Positions 1 to 5,609 are shown, counted from the stretch's first letter. The stretch is 6,095 nucleotides of DNA from an uncultured Clostridia bacterium (GCA_947306035.1 CAMZFG010000067.1:1-6095), one strand, 5' to 3'. The notes: generated from the sequence alone by a model not told the origin. Made by a program: numbers and translations.

Positions 1-682
1 GGAAGCAGCGGGCCAGCTGCACGTAGCGGTCAAAGCCCGCCACCATCAGCAGTTGCTTGTAGAGTTGGGGCGACTGCGGCAGAGCGTAGAACGAGCCCTT
101 GTGTACCCGCGACGGCACGAGATAGTCGCGCGCGCCCTCGGGGGTGGACTTGATCATCATCGGGGTCTCGATCTCCAAAAACCCGTTCTCGTAGAAATAC
201 TGACGGGCCACTCTGGCGACTTCGTGGCGGAAGCGGATGTTCTTTTGCAGTTCGGGGCGGCGCAGGTCGAGGTAGCGGTATTTCAGCGCCGTTTCGTCCT
301 TGACGCGACGGGTGTCGGAGACCTCGAAGGGCGGGGTCATGGCGGCGGAGAGGATCTTCATATCGGAAACGTAGATCTCGATCTCGCCCGTTTTCATGTT
401 GGGGTTGACGGCGCCGCCGCGGGCGCGCACTTTGCCGTGCGCGGCCAGCACGAATTCGGCGCGGCAGGAAAAGGCCTTTTCAAACACCGTTTTGGGGGTA
501 TCTTCGTCAAAAGCCAACTGCAAAAGACCCGTGCGGTCGCGCAGGTCGATAAAGATCAGGGCGCCGAGGTCGCGCTGGCGCTGCACCCAGCCCATGACGC
601 AGACTTCGCGGCCGATGTCTTTCGCGGTCAGCTCGCCGCAGTAGTCGGTGCGCCTGTCCCGTTCGCTTAAAAATTCAGCCAT
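1..682 (-). CDS. aspS: Aspartyl-tRNA synthetase, N-terminal 227 residues (3' end beyond window)
   Basis: Charges tRNA-Asp with aspartate in the cytoplasm, using ATP (class II aminoacyl-tRNA synthetase). Residues about 1-110 form the OB-fold anticodon-binding domain, with GWVQRQRDLGALIFIDLRDR at 31-50 and VNPNMKTGEIEIYV at 92-105. The linker KYRYLDLRRPELQKN (134-148) is a hallmark of bacterial AspRS. The catalytic domain starts with class II motif 1 around GFLEIETPMM (167-176), followed by TPEGARDYLVPSR (180-192) and ALPQSPQ (200-206). The frame stays open to ARCF at the left edge, just before motif 2, so about 60% of a usual 590-residue protein is missing. The ATG at 682 is preceded by GAGGTG (687-692), which overlaps the stop codon of the upstream gene. 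That gene ends 8 nt away, so the two are surely cotranscribed and probably translationally coupled. Whether the enzyme also charges tRNA-Asn cannot be judged here. Confidence 0.97.
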   Translation of the reverse strand, partial: MAEFLSERDRRTDYCGELTAKDIGREVCVMGWVQRQRDLGALIFIDLRDRTGLLQLAFDEDTPKTVFEKAFSCRAEFVLAAHGKVRARGGAVNPNMKTGEIEIYVSDMKILSAAMTPPFEVSDTRRVKDETALKYRYLDLRRPELQKNIRFRHEVARVARQYFYENGFLEIETPMMIKSTPEGARDYLVPSRVHKGSFYALPQSPQLYKQLLMVAGFDRYVQLARCF

Positions 683-690
683 GGCACACC

Positions 691-1248
691 TCAACCGATG
701 ATCTCGCCCTTGTTGTTGAACAGGGGCAGTTTTTCAAGATAGATCAGATCGTCGCGTTTCTGCGCGTCGCCCTCGGCGAGAATGGCCATGCGGCCGCACA
801 CGACGCCGCCCGCCTCTTTGACGAGCGTTTCGACGGCGTTGAGCGACTCGCCCGTGGAGACGACGTCATCGACCAGCAGAATGCGTTTGCCCTTCATCAG
901 CTCGGCGTCGGCCGTATCAAGGTACAGTTTCTGTACGGCGGCGGTGGTGATGGAGCGCACCACGACTTCCATGACGCCGGTCATGTAGAGTTTGGGCGCT
1001 TTGCGGGCGAGAAAGTATTTTTGGTTGCCGGCCAGGCGCGCCATTTCGTGCACGAGCGGAATGCCCTTGGCCTCGGCCGTGATGAGATAGTCGTAGTCCG
1101 GGGCTCTGTCGAGCAGCGCTTTGGCGGCGGCGGTGGTCAGTTCCGGATCGCCGAAGATGACGAACGCGGCAATGGAGAGTTGGTCGTTGATGGGGCAGAG
1201 CGGCAGATCGCGCTGCAGACCGGCAATGGTCATTCTGTAACTTTGCAT
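691..1248 (-). CDS. apt: APT-like purine phosphoribosyltransferase (type I PRTase), 185 aa
   Basis: Expected to transfer the phosphoribosyl group of PRPP to a purine base, most likely adenine giving AMP (purine salvage, cytoplasm). The diagnostic PRPP-binding signature ILLVDDVVSTGES is at residues 123-135: two acidic residues followed by the STGES phosphate loop. Other clear blocks are YLITAEAKGIPLVHEMARL (54-72), LARKAPKLYM (80-89) and a conserved tail with KRDDLIYLEKLPLF (164-177). The length suits the family. The N-terminus (MQSYRMTIAGL) is not that of E. coli-type Apt, so this is a divergent branch often seen in Clostridia; adenine specificity is inferred, and hypoxanthine or xanthine cannot be excluded. 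The frame extends upstream to an ATG at 1359, but the ATG at 1248 is chosen because a perfect AAGGAGG (1254-1260) sits 5 nt before it and because the promoter lies inside the extension. First gene of an operon with aspS. Confidence 0.88.
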   Translation of the reverse strand: MQSYRMTIAGLQRDLPLCPINDQLSIAAFVIFGDPELTTAAAKALLDRAPDYDYLITAEAKGIPLVHEMARLAGNQKYFLARKAPKLYMTGVMEVVVRSITTAAVQKLYLDTADAELMKGKRILLVDDVVSTGESLNAVETLVKEAGGVVCGRMAILAEGDAQKRDDLIYLEKLPLFNNKGEIIG

Positions 1249-1300
1249 GGTGGCCTCCTTGAAGATAACGATATCCGTATATTTTAATAAAATTCGCGAC
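1249..1300 (-). other. 5' leader of the apt-aspS operon, AT-rich with small palindromes
   Basis: About 50 nt lie between the predicted transcription start (near 1300) and the ATG. The stretch is strikingly AT-rich compared with the flanking genes. It holds ATTTTAATAAAAT (1281-1293, perfect 6-nt arms round one base), the imperfect palindrome ATAACGATATCCGTAT (1265-1280, centre GATATC) and the AAGGAGG ribosome binding site (1254-1260). It is too short for a T-box or a purine riboswitch. The palindromes may be an operator or may only keep the ribosome site open; I see no known motif. Confidence 0.4.
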
Positions 1301-1306
1301 AAATCC

Positions 1307-1334
1307 ATTATACACCGCTTTTCGGCAAAGTCAA
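1307..1334 (-). promoter_or_regulatory. Sigma-A-type promoter of apt-aspS
   Basis: Read on the minus strand, the -35 box is TTGACT (1334-1329) and the -10 box is TATAAT (1312-1307), with a 16-nt spacer. This is one mismatch from consensus in the -35 and a perfect -10. Transcription should begin near 1300. It gives the salvage and tRNA-synthetase pair a transcript independent of holA, whose stop is only 22 nt upstream of the -35. Confidence 0.85.
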
Positions 1335-1356
1335 GACGTGCGGTGAAAAAAGCGGT
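1314..1356. repeat. Perfect 9-bp inverted repeat enclosing the apt -35 box
   Basis: ACCGCTTTT (1314-1322) and AAAAGCGGT (1348-1356) are exact inverted copies separated by 25 bp. The -35 hexamer (1329-1334) lies in the loop and the right-hand arm, read in the direction of transcription, stops one base before the -10. The other arm touches the holA stop codon (1356-1358). A second, nested pair, CACCGC (1313-1318) and GCGGTG (1340-1345), competes with it. It could be a repressor site, or a stem at the end of holA mRNA; no U-run follows, so it is not a standard terminator. Confidence 0.6.
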
Positions 1357-2393
1357 CACAGCGCGCAGACGAGTTGTTCGATGGGGGCGTAATCGGCGCC
1401 GCCCCCGCGTTTTACGGCGTAGTCGGCCTCGGCGGTGAGGGCCAGGGCGCGGGAGATGCGGCGGGCGTCGACGCGGGCGACGGCGCGCTGCAAAAGGCCG
1501 ACCTTGTAGGCGTGCAGGCGCAGGGCAGAGGCGATCTCGGCAGCGCTTTTGCCCGCCTCGGTCAGCACGCGCACGTTCTGCATGTCACTCAAAGTGCGGG
1601 CGATCTCGCCGAGTACGAAGGTGGGGTCGACGCGCTGGAATTTCATCACGCGCAGCGCCTCGAGCGCCTCGGCGCCGCGCCCGGCGAGGATCGCGTTGGA
1701 AAGGGCGAACGCGTCCGGCGCGGAACTGGGGGCCGCCACGACGGGAACGTCTGCAGACGTGACGACTTTTCGCCCGTTTTGCAGGGCGTAAAAGGCCAGT
1801 TTTTCGATCTCGTTCGCCAGCACGAACATGCTCTTGCCGCAGTAGTCGATCAGGGCCGCGCACACCGCGGGTTCCGCCGTGACGCCGAGGTGAGAAAAGT
1901 GGCGGCCGACCCACAGGGCGAGCTTGGCGTCGGTGGGGGGGAGAAAGCGCACGGGCACGGCGACCTCGGCCAGTTTTTTCAACACCTTGCCGGGACTTTT
2001 GGGCAGAAAACCCTCGTCCAAAAGACCCGCCGAAACGGGGATCAGCACGGCGTTGTAGTCATATTCGGACAGGGCGGAGAGCGTTTCGGTCAGGTCGTCG
2101 ATCTCCTGCTGCTTCATGGCGGTAAAGTCAAAGCCGCGCAGCACGATCAGGCGCGCGTCGGCCATCATGGGCGGCGGGGTCATGGCGTTCAGCAGTTGAT
2201 CGGGCGTGTAGTCGAGTGCGTCGATGGTGACGTCGTTGAACGCCGCGAACGTCGGGTCTTGGCACAGCGCCTCCCGCGTGGCCCTGACGGCGGCTTTTTT
2301 GAGGTAATCTTCCTCGCCGAAAAAGAGAAACGCGCGGCCTGCCACGCGGTCGATCTGCTTGCGGTAATCGCTTTCGGTGATGATGTCGTACAC
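1356..2393 (-). CDS. holA: DNA polymerase III delta subunit (clamp loader), 345 aa
   Basis: Delta is the subunit of the clamp-loader complex that opens the beta sliding clamp so that it can be placed on DNA at the replication fork. Family landmarks are visible in order: the N-terminal strand and loop AFLFFGEEDYL (21-31), MMADARLIVLRG (76-87) of the AAA+-like fold, KSMFVLANEIEKLAFY (187-202) with the very typical EIEKL, DAFALSNAILAGRGAEAL (227-244) opening the C-terminal helical domain, YKVGLLQRA (296-304), and AEADYAVKRG (321-330) near the end. The 345-residue length fits the usual 330-345. The frame runs up to 2465, and an ATG at 2426 would give 356 aa. The GTG at 2393 is preferred because the promoter would start transcription about 3 nt before that ATG, whereas AAAGGGGG (2402-2409) lies 8 nt before the GTG. 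It appears to be a single-gene unit; a divergent promoter drives guaA. Confidence 0.9.
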   Translation of the reverse strand: MYDIITESDYRKQIDRVAGRAFLFFGEEDYLKKAAVRATREALCQDPTFAAFNDVTIDALDYTPDQLLNAMTPPPMMADARLIVLRGFDFTAMKQQEIDDLTETLSALSEYDYNAVLIPVSAGLLDEGFLPKSPGKVLKKLAEVAVPVRFLPPTDAKLALWVGRHFSHLGVTAEPAVCAALIDYCGKSMFVLANEIEKLAFYALQNGRKVVTSADVPVVAAPSSAPDAFALSNAILAGRGAEALEALRVMKFQRVDPTFVLGEIARTLSDMQNVRVLTEAGKSAAEIASALRLHAYKVGLLQRAVARVDARRISRALALTAEADYAVKRGGGADYAPIEQLVCAL

Positions 2394-2401
2394 GGCGCGC
2401 A

Positions 2402-2409
2402 CCCCCTTT
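2402..2409 (-). promoter_or_regulatory. Ribosome binding site that decides the holA start
   Basis: Minus-strand AAAGGGGG lies 8 nt before GTG 2393. The only ATG upstream in frame (2426) has no purine-rich site before it and sits at the predicted mRNA 5' end. Other in-frame GTG codons at 2402 and 2414 lie inside or before this site. Confidence 0.65.
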
Positions 2410-2435
2410 CTCACGGCGTTTTTCATACTACGTTC

Positions 2436-2465
2436 ATTATACCCGTCGGGCGGGCGATTTGTCAA
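2436..2465 (-). promoter_or_regulatory. Sigma-A-type promoter of holA
   Basis: On the minus strand, TTGACA (2465-2460) and TATAAT (2441-2436) are both perfect hexamers, with an 18-nt spacer. The predicted start is the A at about 2429, giving a leader of about 36 nt to GTG 2393. It is back to back with the guaA promoter; the two -35 boxes are about 51 bp apart with an A-rich stretch between them. Confidence 0.85.
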
Positions 2466-2516
2466 CGGGTGCGCCGAAAAGCAGTAAAAAAAGTTGAAAA
2501 ATCGCGGCCGGAAATC

Positions 2517-2545
2517 TTGACGGGAGACAAAAGGAACTATATAAT
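2517..2545 (+). promoter_or_regulatory. Sigma-A-type promoter of guaA
   Basis: TTGACG (2517-2522), a 17-nt spacer and TATAAT (2540-2545) make a near-consensus promoter. Transcription should start near 2552, leaving a leader of about 36 nt, too short for a guanine riboswitch. A-tracts at 2486-2500 lie upstream but do not match a strong UP element. Confidence 0.85.
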
Positions 2546-2563
2546 AAAAACATAAGATAAAAG

Positions 2564-2575
2564 GGGGGCGACCCC
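2564..2575 (+). other. Small GCGA tetraloop hairpin in the guaA leader next to the ribosome binding site
   Basis: GGGG (2564-2567) can pair with CCCC (2572-2575) round a GCGA loop, which is a stable GNRA tetraloop. The stem ends exactly where the Shine-Dalgarno GGGAGG (2576-2581) begins; the ATG follows 6 nt later. Stacking here may stabilise the mRNA 5' end or tune ribosome loading. Four pairs are few, so biological use is uncertain. Confidence 0.4.
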
Positions 2576-2587
2576 GGGAGGTACAAC

Positions 2588-3571
2588 ATGGATACGAACG
2601 TAAGACCCGAAACGATGGAACGCATCAGAACGAAAGAGCAGGCCGAGGCGTTTATCGCCGAGCAGATCGCGGCTTTGCGCGCGCAGATCGGCAAAGGCAA
2701 AGTGCTGCTGGCCCTGTCGGGCGGCGTCGACTCCTCGGTGGTGGCCGCGCTGCTCCTCCGGGCGGTCGGCAAACAACTGACCTGCGTGCACGTCAACCAC
2801 GGCCTGATGCGCAAGGGCGAGAGCGAGCAGGTGATCGACGTTTTCAAACACCAACTGGGGGCTAATCTCGTTTACGTCGACGCGACCGACCGTTTTCTCG
2901 ACAAGCTGGCCGGCGTTGTCGACCCCGAACAGAAGCGCAAGATCATCGGCGGCGAATTTATCAAAGTGTTCGCCGAAGAGGCCGAAAAACTCGACCATAT
3001 CGACTTTTTGGCGCAGGGCACCATCTACCCCGATATTCTGGAAAGCAAAGACGGCGTCAAGGCGCACCACAATGTGGGCGGCCTGCCCGAGAGCATGACC
3101 TTCGAGTTGGTCGAGCCCGTCAAACTGCTGTTTAAGGACGAGGTGCGCGTGGTGGGCCGCGCGCTGGGCCTGCCCGCCGGCATGGTCGACCGTCAGCCGT
3201 TCCCGGGCCCGGGGCTTGGCGTGCGCTGCCTCGGCGCCATCACCCGCGATCGTCTGGCCGCGCTGCGTGAGGCGGACGCCATTCTGCGCGAGGAATTCGC
3301 GGGAGCGGGCCTTGACAAAAAGGTGTGGCAGTTCTTCACCGTCGTGCCGGACTTCCGCGCCACGGGCGTGCGCGGGGGCAAACGCGCCTTTGACTGGCCG
3401 GTCATCATTCGTGCCGTCAACACCGTCGACGCCATGACCGCCACCGTGCCGGAGATCGACTGGGCGGTCCTCAAGCGCATCACCGACCGTATCCTTTCCG
3501 AGGTGCCCGGCGTGTGCCGCGTGCTGTACGAACTCAGCCCGAAACCCGTCGCCACCATCGAGTGGGAATAA
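2588..3571 (+). CDS. guaA: GMP synthase, ATP-pyrophosphatase and dimerisation domains only (no glutaminase domain), 327 aa
   Basis: Converts XMP to GMP by adenylating XMP with ATP and aminating it, the last step of guanine nucleotide synthesis. The N-type ATP-pyrophosphatase P-loop LSGGVDSS is at residues 43-50, followed by VNHGLMRKGE (69-78), DRFLDKLAGV (101-110), AQGTIYPD (142-149) and HNVGGLPE (161-168). The C-terminal dimerisation domain has FPGPGLGVR (205-213) and ends in KPVATIEWE (319-327), where most relatives have KPPATIEWE. Normal bacterial GuaA is about 510-525 aa because a class I glutamine amidotransferase domain of about 190 residues comes first. Here only about 35 residues precede the core, and its own promoter and ribosome site (GGGAGG, 2576-2581) lie just upstream, so this is not a truncated reading. 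Such an enzyme must use free ammonia or a separate GATase subunit, as in archaeal GuaAa/GuaAb. Confidence 0.95.
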   Translation: MDTNVRPETMERIRTKEQAEAFIAEQIAALRAQIGKGKVLLALSGGVDSSVVAALLLRAVGKQLTCVHVNHGLMRKGESEQVIDVFKHQLGANLVYVDATDRFLDKLAGVVDPEQKRKIIGGEFIKVFAEEAEKLDHIDFLAQGTIYPDILESKDGVKAHHNVGGLPESMTFELVEPVKLLFKDEVRVVGRALGLPAGMVDRQPFPGPGLGVRCLGAITRDRLAALREADAILREEFAGAGLDKKVWQFFTVVPDFRATGVRGGKRAFDWPVIIRAVNTVDAMTATVPEIDWAVLKRITDRILSEVPGVCRVLYELSPKPVATIEWE

Positions 3572-3671
3572 GATCGATTTTTAACAGTCAGATACGCTGC
3601 GGCCCGGGTCCGGTCGTGTCCTGTTTTGCGGGGCGCCGGGGACACGGGCCGTTTATGACAGAGGAGAAAAC
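3572..3671 (+). other. guaA-cstA gap with a GC-rich hairpin
   Basis: The gap is 100 nt. Bases 3600-3605 pair with 3646-3651 (CGGCCC/GGGCCG); after a 10-nt one-sided bulge, GTGTCC (3616-3621) continues the stem with GGACAC (3640-3645). Only three U follow, so it is a poor terminator, and it ends 20 nt before cstA. A weak 5-bp stem (3557-3561 with 3574-3578) followed by a short T-run also occurs straight after guaA. I find no convincing promoter here, so cstA is probably read from the guaA promoter, perhaps at a reduced or regulated level. The ribosome site GAGGAG (3661-3666) is strong. Confidence 0.45.
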
Positions 3672-5132
3672 ATGATCACGTTTTTGATCGGGCTTGTCCT
3701 ATTGATCGGCGGCGGCGCCCTGTACGGCAGGGTGTGTGAGCGGGTCATGGCGCCCTCGGACAGGGCGACGCCCGCCGTCAGTAAGCAGGACGGCGTGGAT
3801 TTTGTGCCGATGAAAAAATGGAAGAACAGTTTGATCGAGCTGCTGAACATTGCCGGAACGGGCCCCATTCTCGGGCCGATCCAGGGCGTGCTGTTCGGGC
3901 CCGTCGCGTTTTTGACCATTCCGATCGGCTGCGTGCTCGGCGGCGCGTTTCACGACTATATGTGCGGCATGGTGTCCATCCGCAGCGACGGCGAGCAGAT
4001 GCCGGGACTGATCAGGCGCTATCTCGGCCGGCACGTCACGGCGCTGTATCACGTGTTCGTCTGCCTGTCGCTTTTGCTGCTCAGCGCGGTGTTCATCTAC
4101 ACGCCGGGCGACCTTTTCGTCACGCAGATCGCGGGCGGCGAGAGTTCGCCGCACAACCCCCTGACGTGGATCGTGTACGCCGTCATTTTTGCCTATTACG
4201 TCGTGGCCGTTCTGCTGCCGATCGACAAGATCATCGGCCGTATATATCCCGTTTTCGGCGGCATTCTGCTGCTGTCCGCCGTCGGCGTGTTCGCGGGACT
4301 GTTCTTTCACGGATACAGACTTGACGAGATCTGGCAGACCGGTTTTTCGTTCGTCAACGGCTATGGCGACCGCTTTATCCCCATCTTTTTCGTGACCGTG
4401 GCCTGCGGCATCGTGTCGGGCTTTCATTCCACACAGGCGACGCTGATCTCCCGTACCGTGCGGCACGAGCGCGAGGGGCGCATGACTTTTTACAACATGA
4501 TGATCGTCGAGGGCTTTATCGCCATGGTATGGGCGGCGGCCGCCATGGGCGCCGTCAACGGCGGGCTTGCGACCAACGATATGCTGCGTGACGCCGCCAC
4601 CGGCGTGGTCGGCGTTGTGGCAAAGAACATGCTCGGTCGGGTCGGCGGCATCATCGCCATCGTCGGCGTCATCGTGCTGCCCGTCACGTCGGGCGACACG
4701 GCGCTGCGATCCCTGCGCGTCATGGCGGCGGAGGCCCTGCACGTGGACGCGGGCAAAAAGCGTAACAACCTCTTGCTGGCGCTGCCGCTCTTTGCCGTGG
4801 TCGCGGCGATCCTGATCTTTGCCAAAGTCAACGCGGGCGGCTTTCATATCATGTGGCGCTACTTCTCGTGGTCGAACGAGTGCATGGCCGTGTTCGCCTT
4901 TGCCATGATCGGGGTCTATATGACCAAAAACCGCATGCCGTATCTGATGGCGTGTCTGCCCGGCATGTTCTACGTGTTCGTGGTCGTCAGTTATATTTTA
5001 AGCGCGCAGATTGGCTTTCGTCTGCCGTGGATCGCCGCGGCCGCCGCGGCCGCCGTACTGTCGCTCTGCTACGGCGCGGCCATCGTGGTTTTCGGCAAAA
5101 AGGGCGCAAACGGTATGGGAAATCCAACATAA
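3672..5132 (+). CDS. cstA: CstA-family membrane transporter (short form), 486 aa
   Basis: Inner-membrane transporter of the carbon-starvation family. Characterised members (E. coli CstA, BtsT) import pyruvate, and peptides have also been proposed. Hallmark motifs: VPMKKWKNSLIELLNIAGTG (45-64), GPILGPIQG (64-72), FHDYMCGMVSIRSDGEQMPG (93-112), SGFHSTQATLISRT (249-262) and LPVTSGDTALRSLRVM (336-351). I count about twelve hydrophobic segments, for example 2-18, 72-92, 124-143, 164-183, 190-212, 235-250, 279-297, 324-338, 367-384, 403-417, 424-444 and 452-475. At 486 aa it is the short form, lacking about 200 residues of the E. coli proteins (about 700 aa). The start ATG has GAGGAG 5 nt upstream. 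It follows guaA by 100 nt and is followed after 13 nt by an acetyltransferase. The substrate cannot be read from sequence; pyruvate is the best guess. Confidence 0.93.
   Translation: MITFLIGLVLLIGGGALYGRVCERVMAPSDRATPAVSKQDGVDFVPMKKWKNSLIELLNIAGTGPILGPIQGVLFGPVAFLTIPIGCVLGGAFHDYMCGMVSIRSDGEQMPGLIRRYLGRHVTALYHVFVCLSLLLLSAVFIYTPGDLFVTQIAGGESSPHNPLTWIVYAVIFAYYVVAVLLPIDKIIGRIYPVFGGILLLSAVGVFAGLFFHGYRLDEIWQTGFSFVNGYGDRFIPIFFVTVACGIVSGFHSTQATLISRTVRHEREGRMTFYNMMIVEGFIAMVWAAAAMGAVNGGLATNDMLRDAATGVVGVVAKNMLGRVGGIIAIVGVIVLPVTSGDTALRSLRVMAAEALHVDAGKKRNNLLLALPLFAVVAAILIFAKVNAGGFHIMWRYFSWSNECMAVFAFAMIGVYMTKNRMPYLMACLPGMFYVFVVVSYILSAQIGFRLPWIAAAAAAAVLSLCYGAAIVVFGKKGANGMGNPT
5034..5054 (+). repeat. Tandem 9-bp GC repeat encoding seven alanines in cstA
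   Basis: Two exact copies of GCCGCGGCC (5034-5042, 5043-5051) plus a GCC encode Ala455-Ala461 in the last membrane segment of the transporter. Such a repeat could slip in replication; the period of 9 keeps frame. Confidence 0.75.
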
Positions 5133-5133
5133 C

Positions 5134-5138
5134 GGAGG
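5134..5138 (+). promoter_or_regulatory. Ribosome binding site setting a TTG start for the acetyltransferase
   Basis: GGAGG lies 1 nt after the cstA stop and 7 nt before TTG 5146. No ATG or GTG lies in frame at a better distance: the open frame upstream overlaps cstA, and the first GTG (5164) cuts into the conserved N-terminus. Confidence 0.75.
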
Positions 5139-5145
5139 AAAGACA

Positions 5146-5601
5146 TTGTTAAAACTGGTTGCAGTGAACGAGCAAAACTGGTTGGAAGTCCGGCAGCTTT
5201 CCGTTGCCGACGATCAAAAAGAATTTCTCGACAGTCCCGTCGGTATTCTGGCGCGGGGCTATATCTACCGTGACTGCCGCGCCCGCGTCATCGGCATCGC
5301 GCGGGGCGACGTGATCGTCGGCGTGGCGCTGGTCAAGGATCTGGACGAGGAGCCGGCCTGCTACGACTTGCAGCAGTTCATGATCGATAAACGGTATCAG
5401 GGAAAAGGATACGGCACCGAGGCGCTGCGTCTGATCCTGGCCGAGCTTGAAAAGGAACGCAAGTACGACTGCGTGGAGGTCTGCGTCAAAAAGACGGACG
5501 CCGCGGCCCTCTGCGTGTATGAAAAAGTCGGGTTTGCCGACACCGGCTATATCGACGACGACGCGCCGGATTGCCTGAACCTGATGTATCGTTTTTGTTG
5601 A
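5146..5601 (+). CDS. GNAT-family N-acetyltransferase, spermidine acetyltransferase-like, 151 aa
   Basis: Predicted to move an acetyl group from acetyl-CoA to an amine. The acetyl-CoA-binding motif A is clear: QFMIDKRYQGKGYGTEALR at 77-95, with the pyrophosphate-binding loop Q-G-K-G-Y-G (85-90). Motif B, AALCVYEKVGFADTG (120-134), carries the usual general-acid tyrosine Tyr125. The layout (N-terminal NEQNWLEVRQLSV, a DLQQFMID strand, a short C-terminal LNLMYRF strand) resembles the Bacillus BltD/PaiA group of polyamine acetyltransferases, so spermidine or spermine is a plausible substrate, though GNAT substrates are hard to infer. It starts at TTG 5146, served by GGAGG 7 nt upstream. It is 13 nt after cstA and is the last gene before a strong terminator, so the two are cotranscribed. 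Link to the transporter is unknown. Confidence 0.88.
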   Translation: MLKLVAVNEQNWLEVRQLSVADDQKEFLDSPVGILARGYIYRDCRARVIGIARGDVIVGVALVKDLDEEPACYDLQQFMIDKRYQGKGYGTEALRLILAELEKERKYDCVEVCVKKTDAAALCVYEKVGFADTGYIDDDAPDCLNLMYRFC

Positions 5602-5609
5602 AAAAAAGG

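Noticed and set aside
53..670. A 205-codon open frame on the plus strand opposite aspS
   Set aside because: Antisense shadow of aspS, with no ribosome site and no recognisable motif.
1249..1300. A T-box leader controlling the operon that contains aspS
   Set aside because: The leader is about 50 nt with no T-box sequence, specifier loop or terminator.
1249..1359. A longer start (ATG 1359) for the phosphoribosyltransferase
   Set aside because: The extra 37 residues cover the promoter and AT-rich leader and have no family similarity; AAGGAGG precedes the ATG at 1248.
1747..1760. Perfect 14-bp palindrome ACGTCTGCAGACGT
   Set aside because: It is inside holA codons; a 14-bp palindrome is expected by chance at about this frequency in 6 kb, and it has no partner sites.
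1374..2555. A 393-codon open frame on the plus strand opposite holA
   Set aside because: It mirrors holA almost exactly, its translation is rich in Gly, His, Gln and Val in the pattern of an antisense frame in GC-rich DNA, and it reads through both divergent promoters. HolA has family motifs; this has none.
2394..2587. A missing GATase domain or frameshifted N-terminus upstream of guaA
   Set aside because: The region is occupied by two back-to-back promoters and leaders, and nothing like a GATase nucleophile motif is encoded in any frame there.
2546..2587. A guanine or other purine riboswitch before guaA
   Set aside because: The leader is about 36 nt, far shorter than the aptamer, and lacks its conserved loops.
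3699..4847. A 382-codon open frame on the minus strand opposite cstA
   Set aside because: Antisense shadow: highly charged and His/Asp-rich with no domain, opposite a clear membrane protein.
5011..5145. An upstream extension of the acetyltransferase to ATG 5011
   Set aside because: It overlaps cstA by over 100 nt and encodes an Arg/Pro-rich out-of-frame stretch; the GGAGG and TTG at 5146 fit the family N-terminus.
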